Shown: positions 8,831-17,523 of the stretch, piece by piece | How the letters are laid out: the number at the start of each line of letters is the position of its first letter | How positions within the stretch are numbered: the stretch's first letter is position 1 | From: Cereibacter azotoformans | Lineage (GTDB): Bacteria > Pseudomonadota > Alphaproteobacteria > Rhodobacterales > Rhodobacteraceae | Length of the DNA stretch: 64,000 nucleotides | Reading direction: 5' to 3' | Assembly: GCA_017599285.1 (NCBI GenBank) | Contig: JAGFXX010000001.1 | Location: 1,426,001 to 1,490,000 of the forward strand | The notes under the pieces: generated by a model | What the model saw: only the letters and a program-made list of their open reading frames with translations | The model's database searches: none | Told to the model about the DNA's origin: nothing | Made by a program: the position numbers and the translations under genes

Positions 8831-8848
8831 TGTCTAGTCAGGTTTACA
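8831..8848. promoter_or_regulatory. PpsR/CrtJ operator between crtI and crtA
   Basis: TGTCTAGTCAGGTTTACA fits TGT-N12-ACA exactly. A second, imperfect copy with a 13-base spacer (TGT at 8806-8808, ACA at 8822-8824) lies 6 bases away on the crtI side. PpsR binds pairs of such sites cooperatively and represses under oxygen. The location between the divergent crtI and crtA starts matches the known regulation of these genes. Confidence 0.85.
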
Positions 8849-8941
8849 ATGCGGCTTGAGGGCGGTGCGACTTCGCGACTAATGTCGGGCCGCTAAGGAA
8901 CGGTGTTTGATCGCGCCCACCCCATCTGCAGGAGGAATGAC

Positions 8942-9946
8942 ATGCAGACCGTCACTCTCAGTATCTTCCGGTTCAACGAGTTCGAAAAGCGGCTCTGGGT
9001 GCTCGGTCAGATGACCGCGAACAAACTGGGCATGCACTACCTGCCGAAGGCCAGTTTCTGGAAGATGTTCGGCTCGGGGACGGGTCAGGGCTTCACGCCG
9101 AAGCCGAACTGGCACGTCTGGAGCATCCTGGCCGTCTGGCCCGACGAGGAGACCGCGCGCAAGGAAGTGGCCGAATCGCCCATCTACCAGCGGTGGGGCA
9201 AGATGGCGGACGAGAGCTACACGGTGCTCCTGTCGCCCACCAGCGCCTGGGGCCAGTGGGACGGCAAGGAGCCCTTCGCGCCGGTCAAGCCCTCGCCGGA
9301 CGTGCGGCCTATCGCCGCCCTCACCCGGGCCACCATCAAGTTCTGGAAGGCCGAGCGGTTCTGGGCGCGCGAACCCGCCATTTCCCACATGATCGGCAAG
9401 AACAAGGACGTGGTCTTCAAGATCGGCGTGGGCGAGGTGCCGTTCCTTCAGCAGGTGACCTTCTCGGTCTGGCCCGACTCGAAGTCGATGGAAGAGTTCG
9501 CCCGCGGCGCCGGCGGCCCGCATGGCGAGGCCATCAAGTCGGTGCGCGCCGAGAACTGGTTCAAGGAAGAGCTTTATGCCCGCTTCCAGATTCTCGGATC
9601 GATTGGTAAGTGGGAAGGCAAGGACCCGGTGGGCGAGGCGCTGAACGCGCGTCCGGCCGCGGCTCCGAAGCCGGCCGTCGAGGCCCCGAAACCCGCTCCG
9701 GCCCCGGTTGTGGAAAAGCCCGCTCCGGCCGTCGAAGCGCCGAAAGCTGCCCCGGCGCCGGTTGCGGAAAAGGCCGCCGTCGCCGTCGAGATGCCGAAAC
9801 CCGCCCCTGCCGCCGCGGCGCCGAAGCCGGCCCCGGTTGTCGAGGCCCCGAAACCCGCACCCGCTCCGGTGACTTCCAGACCGCAGGGCGGCAAGCCGAA
9901 CTTCAAGGGCAAGCCCGGCAAGGGCGGCCGCAAAGAGAACGCCTGA
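8942..9946 (+). CDS. crtA: Spheroidene monooxygenase with long Ala/Pro/Lys tail
   Basis: 334 residues, start at 8942 behind GCAGGAGGA. The first 230 residues match CrtA, the oxygen-dependent enzyme converting spheroidene to spheroidenone (red pigment under aeration): it begins TVTLSIFRFNEFEKRLWVLG and contains WSILAVWPDEE. From about residue 238 the protein becomes a low-complexity tail of alternating (A/V)PKPA-type units ending in a basic GKPGKGGRKENA segment. crtA is the first gene of crtA-bchI-bchD-bchO, with 4 bases to bchI. Its promoter carries a PpsR operator. Confidence 0.94.
   Translation: MQTVTLSIFRFNEFEKRLWVLGQMTANKLGMHYLPKASFWKMFGSGTGQGFTPKPNWHVWSILAVWPDEETARKEVAESPIYQRWGKMADESYTVLLSPTSAWGQWDGKEPFAPVKPSPDVRPIAALTRATIKFWKAERFWAREPAISHMIGKNKDVVFKIGVGEVPFLQQVTFSVWPDSKSMEEFARGAGGPHGEAIKSVRAENWFKEELYARFQILGSIGKWEGKDPVGEALNARPAAAPKPAVEAPKPAPAPVVEKPAPAVEAPKAAPAPVAEKAAVAVEMPKPAPAAAAPKPAPVVEAPKPAPAPVTSRPQGGKPNFKGKPGKGGRKENA
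9652..9868 (+). repeat. Low-complexity PKPA/EAPKPAPAP repeat region in crtA
   Basis: Within crtA the codons for Pro-Lys-Pro-Ala and Glu-Ala-Pro-Lys repeat about seven times. There are three near-identical units coding VEAPKPAPAPV and VEKPAPAVEAPK-like segments. DNA of this kind expands and contracts by slippage, so the tail length probably differs among strains. The catalytic part of CrtA ends before it. Confidence 0.8.
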
Positions 9947-9950
9947 CGCA

Positions 9951-10955
9951 ATGAAAAACCCCTTCCCCTTCTCGGCCATCGTCGGTCAGGAGCAGATGAA
10001 GCAGGCCATGGTGCTGACTGCGATCGACCCGGGCATCGGCGGCGTGCTGGTGTTCGGCGATCGCGGCACCGGGAAATCCACCGCCGTCCGTGCGCTCGCG
10101 GCGCTTCTGCCGCTGATCAAGGCGGTCGAGGGCTGCCCCGTGAACTCTGCCCGGCCCGAGGATTGCCCGGAATGGGCGCAAGTCTCCTCCACCACGATGA
10201 TCGAACGGCCGACGCCCGTCGTCGACCTGCCGCTCGGCGTGACCGAGGACCGTGTGGTGGGCGCGCTCGACATCGAGCGCGCCCTCACCCGCGGCGAAAA
10301 GGCCTTTGAACCCGGCCTGCTCGCCCGCGCCAACCGCGGCTATCTCTATATCGACGAGGTCAACCTGCTCGAAGATCACATCGTGGACCTGCTGCTTGAT
10401 GTGGCGCAGTCCGGCGAGAACGTGGTCGAGCGCGAGGGCCTCTCGATCCGCCACCCCGCCCGTTTCGTGCTGGTGGGCTCGGGCAACCCGGAAGAAGGCG
10501 AGCTGCGTCCGCAGCTTCTGGACCGCTTCGGCCTGTCGGTCGAGGTCCGCTCGCCCCGCGACGTGGAGACCCGCGTCGAGGTCATCACCCGCCGCGACGC
10601 CTATGACGCCGACCATGAGAATTTCATGGCGAAATGGGGCGCCGAAGACATGCAGCTGCGCGGCCGCATCCTTGGTGCACGGGCGGCCCTGCCCACGCTC
10701 AAGACGCCGAACACCGTGCTGCACGACTGCGCGGCGCTCTGCATCGCGCTGGGATCGGACGGTCTGCGGGGCGAACTGACGCTTCTGCGCGCGGCGCGGG
10801 CGCAGGCGGCCTTCGAAGGCGCCGAGGCCGTCGGCCGCAGCCATCTGCGCTCGGTCGCGACGATGGCGCTGTCGCACCGGCTGCGGCGCGATCCGCTGGA
10901 CGAGGCCGGATCGGTGACCCGCGTCGAGCGCTGCGTGGCGGAGGTTCTGCCCTGA
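9951..10955 (+). CDS. bchI: Magnesium chelatase AAA+ subunit I
   Basis: 334 residues. Walker A GDRGTGKST at residues 36-44, Walker B YLYIDEVNLL near residue 130, and the AAA+ arginine-finger region LLDRFGLSVEV near 185. It forms hexameric rings with BchD and drives ATP-dependent Mg insertion into protoporphyrin IX by BchH. It begins 4 bases after crtA and ends inside the presumed start of bchD, indicating translational coupling. Confidence 0.97.
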   Translation: MKNPFPFSAIVGQEQMKQAMVLTAIDPGIGGVLVFGDRGTGKSTAVRALAALLPLIKAVEGCPVNSARPEDCPEWAQVSSTTMIERPTPVVDLPLGVTEDRVVGALDIERALTRGEKAFEPGLLARANRGYLYIDEVNLLEDHIVDLLLDVAQSGENVVEREGLSIRHPARFVLVGSGNPEEGELRPQLLDRFGLSVEVRSPRDVETRVEVITRRDAYDADHENFMAKWGAEDMQLRGRILGARAALPTLKTPNTVLHDCAALCIALGSDGLRGELTLLRAARAQAAFEGAEAVGRSHLRSVATMALSHRLRRDPLDEAGSVTRVERCVAEVLP

Positions 10956-12655
10956 CACATCCCGCCGCCCCCGAGCCGCTTTCGCCTTGGGAACGGGCCG
11001 AGGCGGCTCTGACGTTGCTCGCGGTCGATCCGGTCGGCCTCAAGGGCCTCTGGCTTCGCGCGCGGGCCTGTCCGCTGCGGGACAGGGTGACGGCGGCGCT
11101 GTCCGCGCTGCCGCTGCCCCTCCGCCGCATCCATCCCACCATCGGCGACGATGCCCTGTTCGGCGGGCTCGATCTGGCCGCGACGCTCTCGACCGGCTCG
11201 CCGGTGGTTCAGAAGGGAATCCTCGACGAGCCCGCGGCGCTGGTTCTCGCCATGGCGGAACGCGCGACGCCGGGTCTTGCCGCCCGGATCGGCACCGCGC
11301 TCGACGAGCCGCGCCACTGCCTGATCGCGCTCGACGAGGGCGCCGAGAGGGACGAGCTTCTGCCGCTGGGCCTCGTGGACCGGCTGGGGCTGTTCATCGA
11401 CATCGACGGCCTGCCATGGGGCGACACGCGCGACATCGCGATCGACCCGGAACGTCTGGCCGCGGCCCGCGCCCGTCTGGCGGGCGTGAAGACCCCGGCC
11501 CGCGCGGGCGAGACGCTGGCCCGGGTGGCCGCGCAATGCGGCATCGCGAGCCTTCGGGCGCCGACGCTGGCGCTGGCCGCGGCCCGCGCACAGGCCGCCT
11601 GGGAAGGCCACGAGGCGATCACCGAGGATGACCTGCGCCGCGCCGCCGATCTGGTCTTCGCCCACCGCGCGCTGCCCGCCTCGGAAGAGGCCCCGCCCGA
11701 GCCCGAGCCGGAACCGCCCGAGGATCAGCCCGACGACACCCCGCCGCCGCCCGAGCAGGAGCAGCAGCAGGGGGAGGAGCTTTTCCCCGAGGAGATGCTG
11801 GTCGAGGCGGTGCGCGCCGCCCTGCCCTCGGACCTGCTCGAGCAGTTGGCCGCCGGCCGCGCGGCGCGCATGGCGCGCGGCGCCACGGGGACCGGCTCGG
11901 CCAAGTCGGGCAACCGCCGCGGTCGCCCCCTGCCCTCGCGCATGGGTCGCCTCGGCACGGGCGCGCGGATCGATCTGGTCGGCACGCTGCGGGCCGCGGC
12001 CCCCTGGCAGCCGCTGCGCCGCCGCCAGCAGCAATCGGACGCCATCCTTCTGGTGCGCCCCTCGGACATCCGCATCAAGCGTTTCCGTGAGACCTCGGAC
12101 CGGGTCCTGATCTTCGCCGTGGACGCCTCGGGCTCGTCGGCAATGGCGCGCCTGTCGGAGGCCAAGGGAGCGGTGGAACTGCTGCTGGGCCAGGCCTACG
12201 CGCGGCGCGACCATGTCTCGCTGCTGGCCTTCCGCGGCCGCGACGCCGAGCTGATCCTGCCGCCGACCCGCAGCCTCGTGCAGACCAAGCGCCGGCTGGC
12301 GGGGCTGCCCGGCGGGGGCGGCACGCCGCTTGCGCACGGGCTGCGGCTGGCGCTGGCGGTGGGGTTGCAGGCCCGCGCGCGGGGGATGACCCCGACGGTG
12401 GCGCTTCTGACCGACGGGCGCGGGAACATTGCCCTCGACGGTTCGGCCAACCGGGCGCAGGCCGAGGAGGATGCGTTGAAGCTCGCCGCGTCGCTGCGCG
12501 CCTCGGGCCTGCCGGCGATCGTGATCGACACGGCCAACCGGCCGCAGCCCTCGCTGGCCAACCTCGCCCGTGCCCTCGACGCGCCTTACATCGCGCTGCC
12601 GAGGGCCGACGCCCACCGGCTCTCGTCGGTGATCGGTGCGGCGATGGGAGACTGA
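10952..12655 (+). CDS. bchD: Magnesium chelatase subunit D (AAA+ plus integrin-I/VWA domain)
   Basis: About 567 residues. No ATG or GTG is usable at the 5' end. The best start is the CTG at 10952 overlapping the bchI TGA (CTGA), with GGAGG 8 bases upstream; the protein then reads THPAAPEPLSPWERAE, as in homologues. An inactive AAA+ domain is followed by an acidic proline-rich linker (EEAPPEPEPEPPEDQPDD) and a C-terminal VWA domain with the MIDAS motif DASGSSAM and a TDGRGN segment. It acts as the platform linking BchI rings to BchH. The stop is 2 bases before the bchO start. Confidence 0.95.
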   Translation: MTHPAAPEPLSPWERAEAALTLLAVDPVGLKGLWLRARACPLRDRVTAALSALPLPLRRIHPTIGDDALFGGLDLAATLSTGSPVVQKGILDEPAALVLAMAERATPGLAARIGTALDEPRHCLIALDEGAERDELLPLGLVDRLGLFIDIDGLPWGDTRDIAIDPERLAAARARLAGVKTPARAGETLARVAAQCGIASLRAPTLALAAARAQAAWEGHEAITEDDLRRAADLVFAHRALPASEEAPPEPEPEPPEDQPDDTPPPPEQEQQQGEELFPEEMLVEAVRAALPSDLLEQLAAGRAARMARGATGTGSAKSGNRRGRPLPSRMGRLGTGARIDLVGTLRAAAPWQPLRRRQQQSDAILLVRPSDIRIKRFRETSDRVLIFAVDASGSSAMARLSEAKGAVELLLGQAYARRDHVSLLAFRGRDAELILPPTRSLVQTKRRLAGLPGGGGTPLAHGLRLALAVGLQARARGMTPTVALLTDGRGNIALDGSANRAQAEEDALKLAASLRASGLPAIVIDTANRPQPSLANLARALDAPYIALPRADAHRLSSVIGAAMGD

Positions 12656-12657
12656 TC

Positions 12658-13530
12658 ATGGATCTCGACCGGATGCCCCTCGACTGGCCCGGCCGAGAGT
12701 CCATGCGGCGCATCGACTGCCCGCCGCACCAGTGGTGCGTGCTGGACAAGGGCACCGGCCCGACCGTGCTGCTCTTGCACGGCGCGGGCGGGGCAAGCCA
12801 CTCCTGGCGCAACCTCGTGCCGCTCATGGTGCCGCACTACCGGATCGTCGCGCCGGACCTGCCGGGCCAGGGCTTCACCAGGGCCGGGCAGCGGCGCTTC
12901 TCGCTCGACGCGATGGCCGAGGACATGGCGCGGCTCTCGGCGGCCGAGGAATGGTGGCCCGCCGTCATCATCGGCCATTCCGCCGGGGCGGCGCTCGCGC
13001 TGCGGCTGGCCGAGATCCTGCCCACGCCGCCCCGTGCCGTGGTGGGGATCAACGCGGCCCTTGGCAATTTCGAGGGAACGGCGGGCTGGCTCTTTCCGCT
13101 GATCGCCAAGATCCTCGCGCTAAATCCCTTCATCCCGCCGATCGCCGCCCGGCTGTTCGGGGTCGAGGACCGGGTGCGCAAGCTGATCGGCGCCACCGGC
13201 TCGGAGCTCGATGAGGCGGGCCTGCGCCAGTATGTGACGCTGATCGGCGACCATGTGCATGTGGACGGGACGCTGTCGATGATGGCGCAGTGGCGGCTGG
13301 ACAAGCTGCAACGCCACCTGCCGGCGATCGACGTGCCGACGCTGCTGATCGCGGCGGCCGGGGATGGCACGGTGCCTGCCCGCATCTCGCGCGAGGCGGC
13401 CGGCCGGATGCCCTTCGGCCGCTATGTCGAGATCCCGCGCCTCGGCCACCTCGCGCATGAAGAGGATGCGGCGGCCGTGGCCGCGATTCTTCTGCCCTGG
13501 ATCGCCGAGCGGCTGCATCCGCCGGGCTGA
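12658..13530 (+). CDS. bchO: BchO, alpha/beta-hydrolase of the Mg chelatase operon
   Basis: 290 residues starting 2 bases after bchD. It has the oxyanion HGAGG loop (VLLLHGAGGASHSW near residue 40), the nucleophile elbow GHSAGA near 105, and the late catalytic His in RLGHLAHEED. BchO proteins always travel with bchI/bchD; a role in Mg chelation, or in handling the chelated porphyrin, is presumed but not established. It is the last gene of the operon and runs towards the leftward-transcribed idi. Confidence 0.93.
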   Translation: MDLDRMPLDWPGRESMRRIDCPPHQWCVLDKGTGPTVLLLHGAGGASHSWRNLVPLMVPHYRIVAPDLPGQGFTRAGQRRFSLDAMAEDMARLSAAEEWWPAVIIGHSAGAALALRLAEILPTPPRAVVGINAALGNFEGTAGWLFPLIAKILALNPFIPPIAARLFGVEDRVRKLIGATGSELDEAGLRQYVTLIGDHVHVDGTLSMMAQWRLDKLQRHLPAIDVPTLLIAAAGDGTVPARISREAAGRMPFGRYVEIPRLGHLAHEEDAAAVAAILLPWIAERLHPPG

Positions 13531-13542
13531 GGCCACGCTCCC

Positions 13543-13557
13543 TTTGCGAAGCGCAAA
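13543..13557. terminator. Small hairpin between convergent bchO and idi
   Basis: TTTGCG-AAG-CGCAAA is a perfect 6-bp stem, flanked by CCC and GGG that could lengthen it. It lies 12 bases after bchO and within 55 bases of the idi stop, a plausible weak bidirectional transcript end. There is no clear T run. Confidence 0.4.
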
Positions 13558-13608
13558 TGGAAAGGGCGGCCAACCCTGCGGCGGCCACCCTCTCCCGTCA
13601 CGACCGGC

Positions 13609-14142
13609 CTACTGCACCACGCGCAGCTTGCCGAAGATCCGCTCCATATGTTCGGCGAGGTAGATGCGCAGCCAGGGCGTGAACCGCTCGGGATGCTCCT
13701 CGACCTCGCGGGCAAGATCGTGCAGATCGACCCAGCGCGTCTCCCAGACTTCCTCGGGGTCGGGCGCCACCGGCAGATCCTGCGGAGCCTCGGCCACGAA
13801 GATGTCCACCACCTCATGCTCGATCAGCCCCGAGCCGACGTCAGCGCGATATTCCACCTGATCGGCGAAGACCGTCACGAGGCCGGTGATCCCCAGCTCT
13901 TCGCGCAGGCGGCGGACGGCGCAATCGGCCGCCTCCTCGCCCCAGCGGGGATGGGTGCAGCAGGTGTTCGCCCACAGGCCCGGCGTGTGATACTTGCCGG
14001 CAGCCCGGCGCTGGATCAGCACCGACTCGCCCGCCATGACAAAGACCGAGATCGCCTTGTGGCGCAGGCCACGCTGATGCGCCTCGAGCTTCTCGACCGG
14101 CATCAGCCGGCCATCGACCCAGGCGGGAACCATCTCCTGCAT
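13609..14142 (-). CDS. idi: Isopentenyl-diphosphate delta-isomerase, type I
   Basis: 177 residues from the ATG at 14142, equal in length to the R. sphaeroides enzyme. An ATG at 14154 is possible but would overlap bchP. The type I Nudix-fold landmarks are present: NTCCTHPRWGE with the catalytic Cys, the Nudix-like helix AVRRLREELGI, and HEVVDIF with the catalytic Glu. It converts IPP to DMAPP and so supports geranylgeranyl supply to carotenoids and the bacteriochlorophyll tail. It lies 2 bases downstream of bchP in the bchG-orf428-bchP-idi run. Confidence 0.94.
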   Translation of the reverse strand: MQEMVPAWVDGRLMPVEKLEAHQRGLRHKAISVFVMAGESVLIQRRAAGKYHTPGLWANTCCTHPRWGEEAADCAVRRLREELGITGLVTVFADQVEYRADVGSGLIEHEVVDIFVAEAPQDLPVAPDPEEVWETRWVDLHDLAREVEEHPERFTPWLRIYLAEHMERIFGKLRVVQ

Positions 14143-14144
14143 GC

Positions 14145-15329
14145 TCACGTCCATTGCGGCGACACCAGTCGCGTCAGGTGCATCACGTTCTTGAACCCGA
14201 TCTTGATGTGGGCCCAAGGCTGTTTGCTGGTCAGCTTCTTGTTCATGTAGGACTCGAAGGTCAGGCGCTGGACATCGACATCGTGGCAGAGCGAGACGAA
14301 CCGCTCGCGCCGCTCGTCGTCGCGATAATAGGCATCCTGCATCGAGCGGAGAACCTTGAACACGGTCTTGTGGTCGGCCATGAACAACTTGCGCGCAAGC
14401 TGCAGGTCGGTCGCCCGGCCCGACTTCAGTGCGGCGAGGCAGGCCTTGGCCGCCACCTGGCCGCCGACAAAGGCGTAGTAGATCCCCTCGCCCGACGAAG
14501 GCGCGACGACACCCGCCGCATCGCCCGCCAGCACCACATCCTTGCCATTGTCCCACTTGTCGAGCGGTTGCAGCGGGATCGGCGCGCCCTCCTTGCGGAT
14601 CGTCTCGCACTGGTCGAGCCCGGCCTGCTTGCGCAGCAGCGCGGTCGCCTCCTTGAGGTCGAACCCGTGGATGCCCGTCCCCATCCCGACCGAGGCGGTC
14701 TGGCCATGCGGGAAGATCCAGCCGTAGAAATCGGGGCTGACGCGGCCGTCGTAGATCACGTCGCAGCGCGTCGGGTCGTAGTCGATGGCCGCACTGCTCG
14801 GCGGCTTGATGATCTCATGGTAGGCGATCACCATCGGGATCTTGTCGCCGCCGGGCACCTCGGCGCGGGCCACGTCGGACTTCGCGCCGTCGGCGCCGAT
14901 CACGAACTTGGCCTCCGACCGCTTTTCCTCGCCCGTCGCCTTCTCGCGCCACACGACCCAGGTGTGGAAGCTGTCCCGCTCGATCCGCACGAAGGTGCCG
15001 GTCAGCCGCTCGGCCCCGGCCTTGGCGGCGCGGCAGCGGAGCCATTCGTCGAAATGCTCGCGGTCCACCATGCCGACGAAGCCGCCCTCGATCGGGATAT
15101 CGACCTTGCGGCCGGTGGGCGAGATCATCCGCGCGGTGCGGATGCGCGCCACGATCTGGCTGTCGGGAATGTCGAAATCCTCGATCAGCCGGGGCGGGAT
15201 GGCCCCGCCGCAGGGCTTGATCCGCCCGGCGCGGTCCAGAAGCGCCACGCGCTTGCCGGCACGGGCCAGCTCATCGGCTGCCGTGGCGCCCGACGGGCCG
15301 CCACCCACTACGAAGACATCATAGGCCAT
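14145..15329 (-). CDS. bchP: Geranylgeranyl bacteriochlorophyll reductase
   Basis: 394 residues from the ATG at 15329, chosen because GGAGA lies 6 bases upstream; a GTG two codons earlier is less well placed. The N-terminal FAD fold VVGGGPSGATAADELARAG begins at residue 7, with CGGAIPPRLIE downstream and the second FAD motif DVVLAGDAAGVVAPSSGEGI near residue 280. It reduces the geranylgeranyl tail of bacteriochlorophyll a to phytyl. It follows orf428 by 2 bases and is coupled to idi. Confidence 0.96.
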   Translation of the reverse strand: MAYDVFVVGGGPSGATAADELARAGKRVALLDRAGRIKPCGGAIPPRLIEDFDIPDSQIVARIRTARMISPTGRKVDIPIEGGFVGMVDREHFDEWLRCRAAKAGAERLTGTFVRIERDSFHTWVVWREKATGEEKRSEAKFVIGADGAKSDVARAEVPGGDKIPMVIAYHEIIKPPSSAAIDYDPTRCDVIYDGRVSPDFYGWIFPHGQTASVGMGTGIHGFDLKEATALLRKQAGLDQCETIRKEGAPIPLQPLDKWDNGKDVVLAGDAAGVVAPSSGEGIYYAFVGGQVAAKACLAALKSGRATDLQLARKLFMADHKTVFKVLRSMQDAYYRDDERRERFVSLCHDVDVQRLTFESYMNKKLTSKQPWAHIKIGFKNVMHLTRLVSPQWT

Positions 15330-15331
15330 GA

Positions 15332-16615
15332 TCACTCTCCAGGCACAAGCCGGCCGGCCGGCGCAGCGCGCCCGCCTTCCAGGATACGCAGCGCCATCAG
15401 CGCCGATATGACGAACAGGACGGCCTCGAACAGGAAGACGAGACCATAGGCGGTGGAATTGCTCGCGAACTGCGTGAGCGTGTCGGCCGCGGCCGCGCCC
15501 ACCAGACCGCCAAAGCCGGCAGCGACCGCCTGGGCCGCGCCCCAGAGCCCCATCCGGGTGCCCTCGCGCGCGTGACGGCCCTCTCCGGCAAGCTGCATCA
15601 TCGAGCCGATGGCCGCCACGGCAAACATGCCGTTGAAAAGGCCCATCAGCACGACGGCGGGCACGATCAGCGGCAGGTGCATCTGCCCGATCAGCGCGAT
15701 CCCGGTCAGCGCCAGCGCCGATCCGAGGCAGCCCGCCACGACCCAGGAGCGGAGCGCACCGATCCTGAGGCCGGTCTGCCCGATGCCGACCGCCAGCATC
15801 CCCACGAAGACGCCCGCATTCTGCGCCCCCGAGAGCGAGGTGGTCTGCCCCGGCGTCAGGCCAAAGACGAGGCCCGCATAGGGTTCGAGGATCAGCTCCT
15901 GCATGAAATAGGCGGTCATGGACAGGAGGACGAAGAAGGTGAAGATGCGCGCCCTCGGCTCGGCCCAGATCTCGCGCAGCCCCTCGAGAAGCGGCGCGGG
16001 TTCGGGCTCGGGCTCGGAAATCAGGCCGCGCTCGATCCGCCAGGTGGCGAGGACGGTGACAACGAGGCCGCCCGCACAGACCGCACCCACCAGGCGCAGC
16101 AGGCGCTCGGGCGTGTAGGGATCGAGCAGCGCGCCCACGGTGCCCGCGGTGGCGGCAATGCCGAAGATCATCATCAGCCAGGTGATCGTGGCCGCCGCCG
16201 CGCGCCGCTCGGGCCGGGTGCAGGTGGCCATCAGCGCCAGAAGCGAGGTGCCGCCCATGCCCGCGCCCAGGCCGATCATCAGATAGGCCAGGACAGAGAG
16301 GACCAGCCCCGGCCAGAAGGCGGTGTGCATCCAGACCACGCCAAGCGCGGCCAGGAAGGCGCCGAGGGCCAGCGTCGCCATGCCGCCCACGATCCAGCGG
16401 GTGCGGTTGCCGCAGGTGTCCGAGCGGTAGCCCCAGGAGGGCCGCGTCACCTGCACCGCGTAATGCAGCGCCACCAGCAGCCCCGACAGCACCGCCGGCA
16501 GGGCCAGCTCGACCACCATCAGCCGGTTCAGCGTCGAGGTGGTCAGCACCACCATGCCGCCGAGGCTCATCTGCACGAGGCCGAGCCGGACGATGCCGAG
16601 CCAGCCCAGCGTCAC
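15332..16615 (-). CDS. PucC/LhaA-family MFS protein (ORF428/Bch2 type) next to bchG
   Basis: 427 residues with about 12 hydrophobic helices. It starts at a GTG overlapping the bchG stop (GTGA). Family marks include TTSTLNRLMVVELALPA, LEPYAGLVFGLTPGQTTSL and GLWGAAQAVAAGFGG, the same blocks seen in lhaA and pucC of this window. In Rhodobacter this gene (orf427/428) lies between bchG and bchP and is thought to assist delivery or assembly of bacteriochlorophyll. Transport substrate and activity are unproven. Confidence 0.9.
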   Translation of the reverse strand: MTLGWLGIVRLGLVQMSLGGMVVLTTSTLNRLMVVELALPAVLSGLLVALHYAVQVTRPSWGYRSDTCGNRTRWIVGGMATLALGAFLAALGVVWMHTAFWPGLVLSVLAYLMIGLGAGMGGTSLLALMATCTRPERRAAAATITWLMMIFGIAATAGTVGALLDPYTPERLLRLVGAVCAGGLVVTVLATWRIERGLISEPEPEPAPLLEGLREIWAEPRARIFTFFVLLSMTAYFMQELILEPYAGLVFGLTPGQTTSLSGAQNAGVFVGMLAVGIGQTGLRIGALRSWVVAGCLGSALALTGIALIGQMHLPLIVPAVVLMGLFNGMFAVAAIGSMMQLAGEGRHAREGTRMGLWGAAQAVAAGFGGLVGAAAADTLTQFASNSTAYGLVFLFEAVLFVISALMALRILEGGRAAPAGRLVPGE

Positions 16616-17520
16616 GGCATCACCTCCAGCCCGCGGATGGCGAAGGCCGCCACCATCATGCCCGAGACATAGAGCGTGACGCCGGTGCCGTTATACCACG
16701 GGCACTTGCCGGCCGGGTCGCGCAAGAGCACGCGCATCGCGAAGAACTGGGCGATCAGCAGCGCGCTGATGATGCCCGCATGGATCGGCTTGCCCCAGAT
16801 GAAGAGCAGCGCGATGACCAGCATCTGCGCCAGCGCCATGACGGTGCAGGCCAGCTTGGCGGCGACCTCGGGCCCGAGCATCACCGGCAGCGAGCGGACG
16901 CCATGCTGACGGTCGCCCTCGAGCGCCTTGAAATCGTTGAGCGTCATGATCCCGTGGGCGCCGAACGCATAGAGCAGCGCCACCGAGACGATGAAGAAGT
17001 TGGGCGCGCCGGCCGACAGCACGGCCGCGCCCGTGAACCAGGGCAGCCCCTCGTAGCAGAGGGCGACCAGCCCCGGCCCCCACCAGCCCGACCGCTTGAG
17101 GCGGATCGGCTCGACCGAATAGGCCCAGGCCGCCAGCACGCCGAAGACCGTGGCGCCAAAGCCCCAAGGACCCAGCATCCAGCCCACGGCCAGCGAGGCC
17201 AGCGACATGATGATGGCGATGTAGAGGCCCCAGCGGCCGGGGATGCGCCCCGACGGGATCGGCCGGTCGGGCTCGTTCACCGCATCCACATGGCGGTCGC
17301 ACCAGTTGTTCGCCGCCTGGCTCATGCCGCAGACGAGCGGGCCCGCAAGGACCATGCCCAGCAGGACCAGCGGCCACTTCTCGCCCGGCCAGATGCCGAC
17401 CGAGATCGTGCCGCAGAGATAGGCCCAGATCGGCGGAAACCAGGTGATGGGCTGGATCAGCTCGAGCAGCGCGCGCGGCTCGGGCGTGGAGCGGGGGTGT
17501 AAGGATAGATTGACACTCAT
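16612..17520 (-). CDS. bchG: Bacteriochlorophyll synthase (esterifying polyprenyltransferase)
   Basis: 302 residues from the ATG at 17520, as in R. sphaeroides. A GTG at 17529 is less likely because AGGTGA sits well for the ATG. It is a UbiA-family membrane enzyme with Asp-rich motifs NNWCDRHVDAVNEPDRPIP near residue 65 and NDFKALEGDRQHGVRSLP near 195, and eight or nine hydrophobic helices. It attaches geranylgeranyl diphosphate to bacteriochlorophyllide a. Two PpsR-like operators surround its start codon, suggesting a promoter distinct from the upstream bchE-bchJ transcript. Confidence 0.96.
   Translation of the reverse strand: MSVNLSLHPRSTPEPRALLELIQPITWFPPIWAYLCGTISVGIWPGEKWPLVLLGMVLAGPLVCGMSQAANNWCDRHVDAVNEPDRPIPSGRIPGRWGLYIAIIMSLASLAVGWMLGPWGFGATVFGVLAAWAYSVEPIRLKRSGWWGPGLVALCYEGLPWFTGAAVLSAGAPNFFIVSVALLYAFGAHGIMTLNDFKALEGDRQHGVRSLPVMLGPEVAAKLACTVMALAQMLVIALLFIWGKPIHAGIISALLIAQFFAMRVLLRDPAGKCPWYNGTGVTLYVSGMMVAAFAIRGLEVMP
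17498..17515. promoter_or_regulatory. PpsR/CrtJ operator inside the 5' end of bchG
   Basis: TGTAAGGATAGATTGACA is an exact TGT-N12-ACA palindromic match. It covers codons 2 to 8 of bchG. Its partner lies 8 bases away, the spacing seen for cooperative PpsR pairs. Confidence 0.65.
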
Positions 17521-17523
17521 GTG

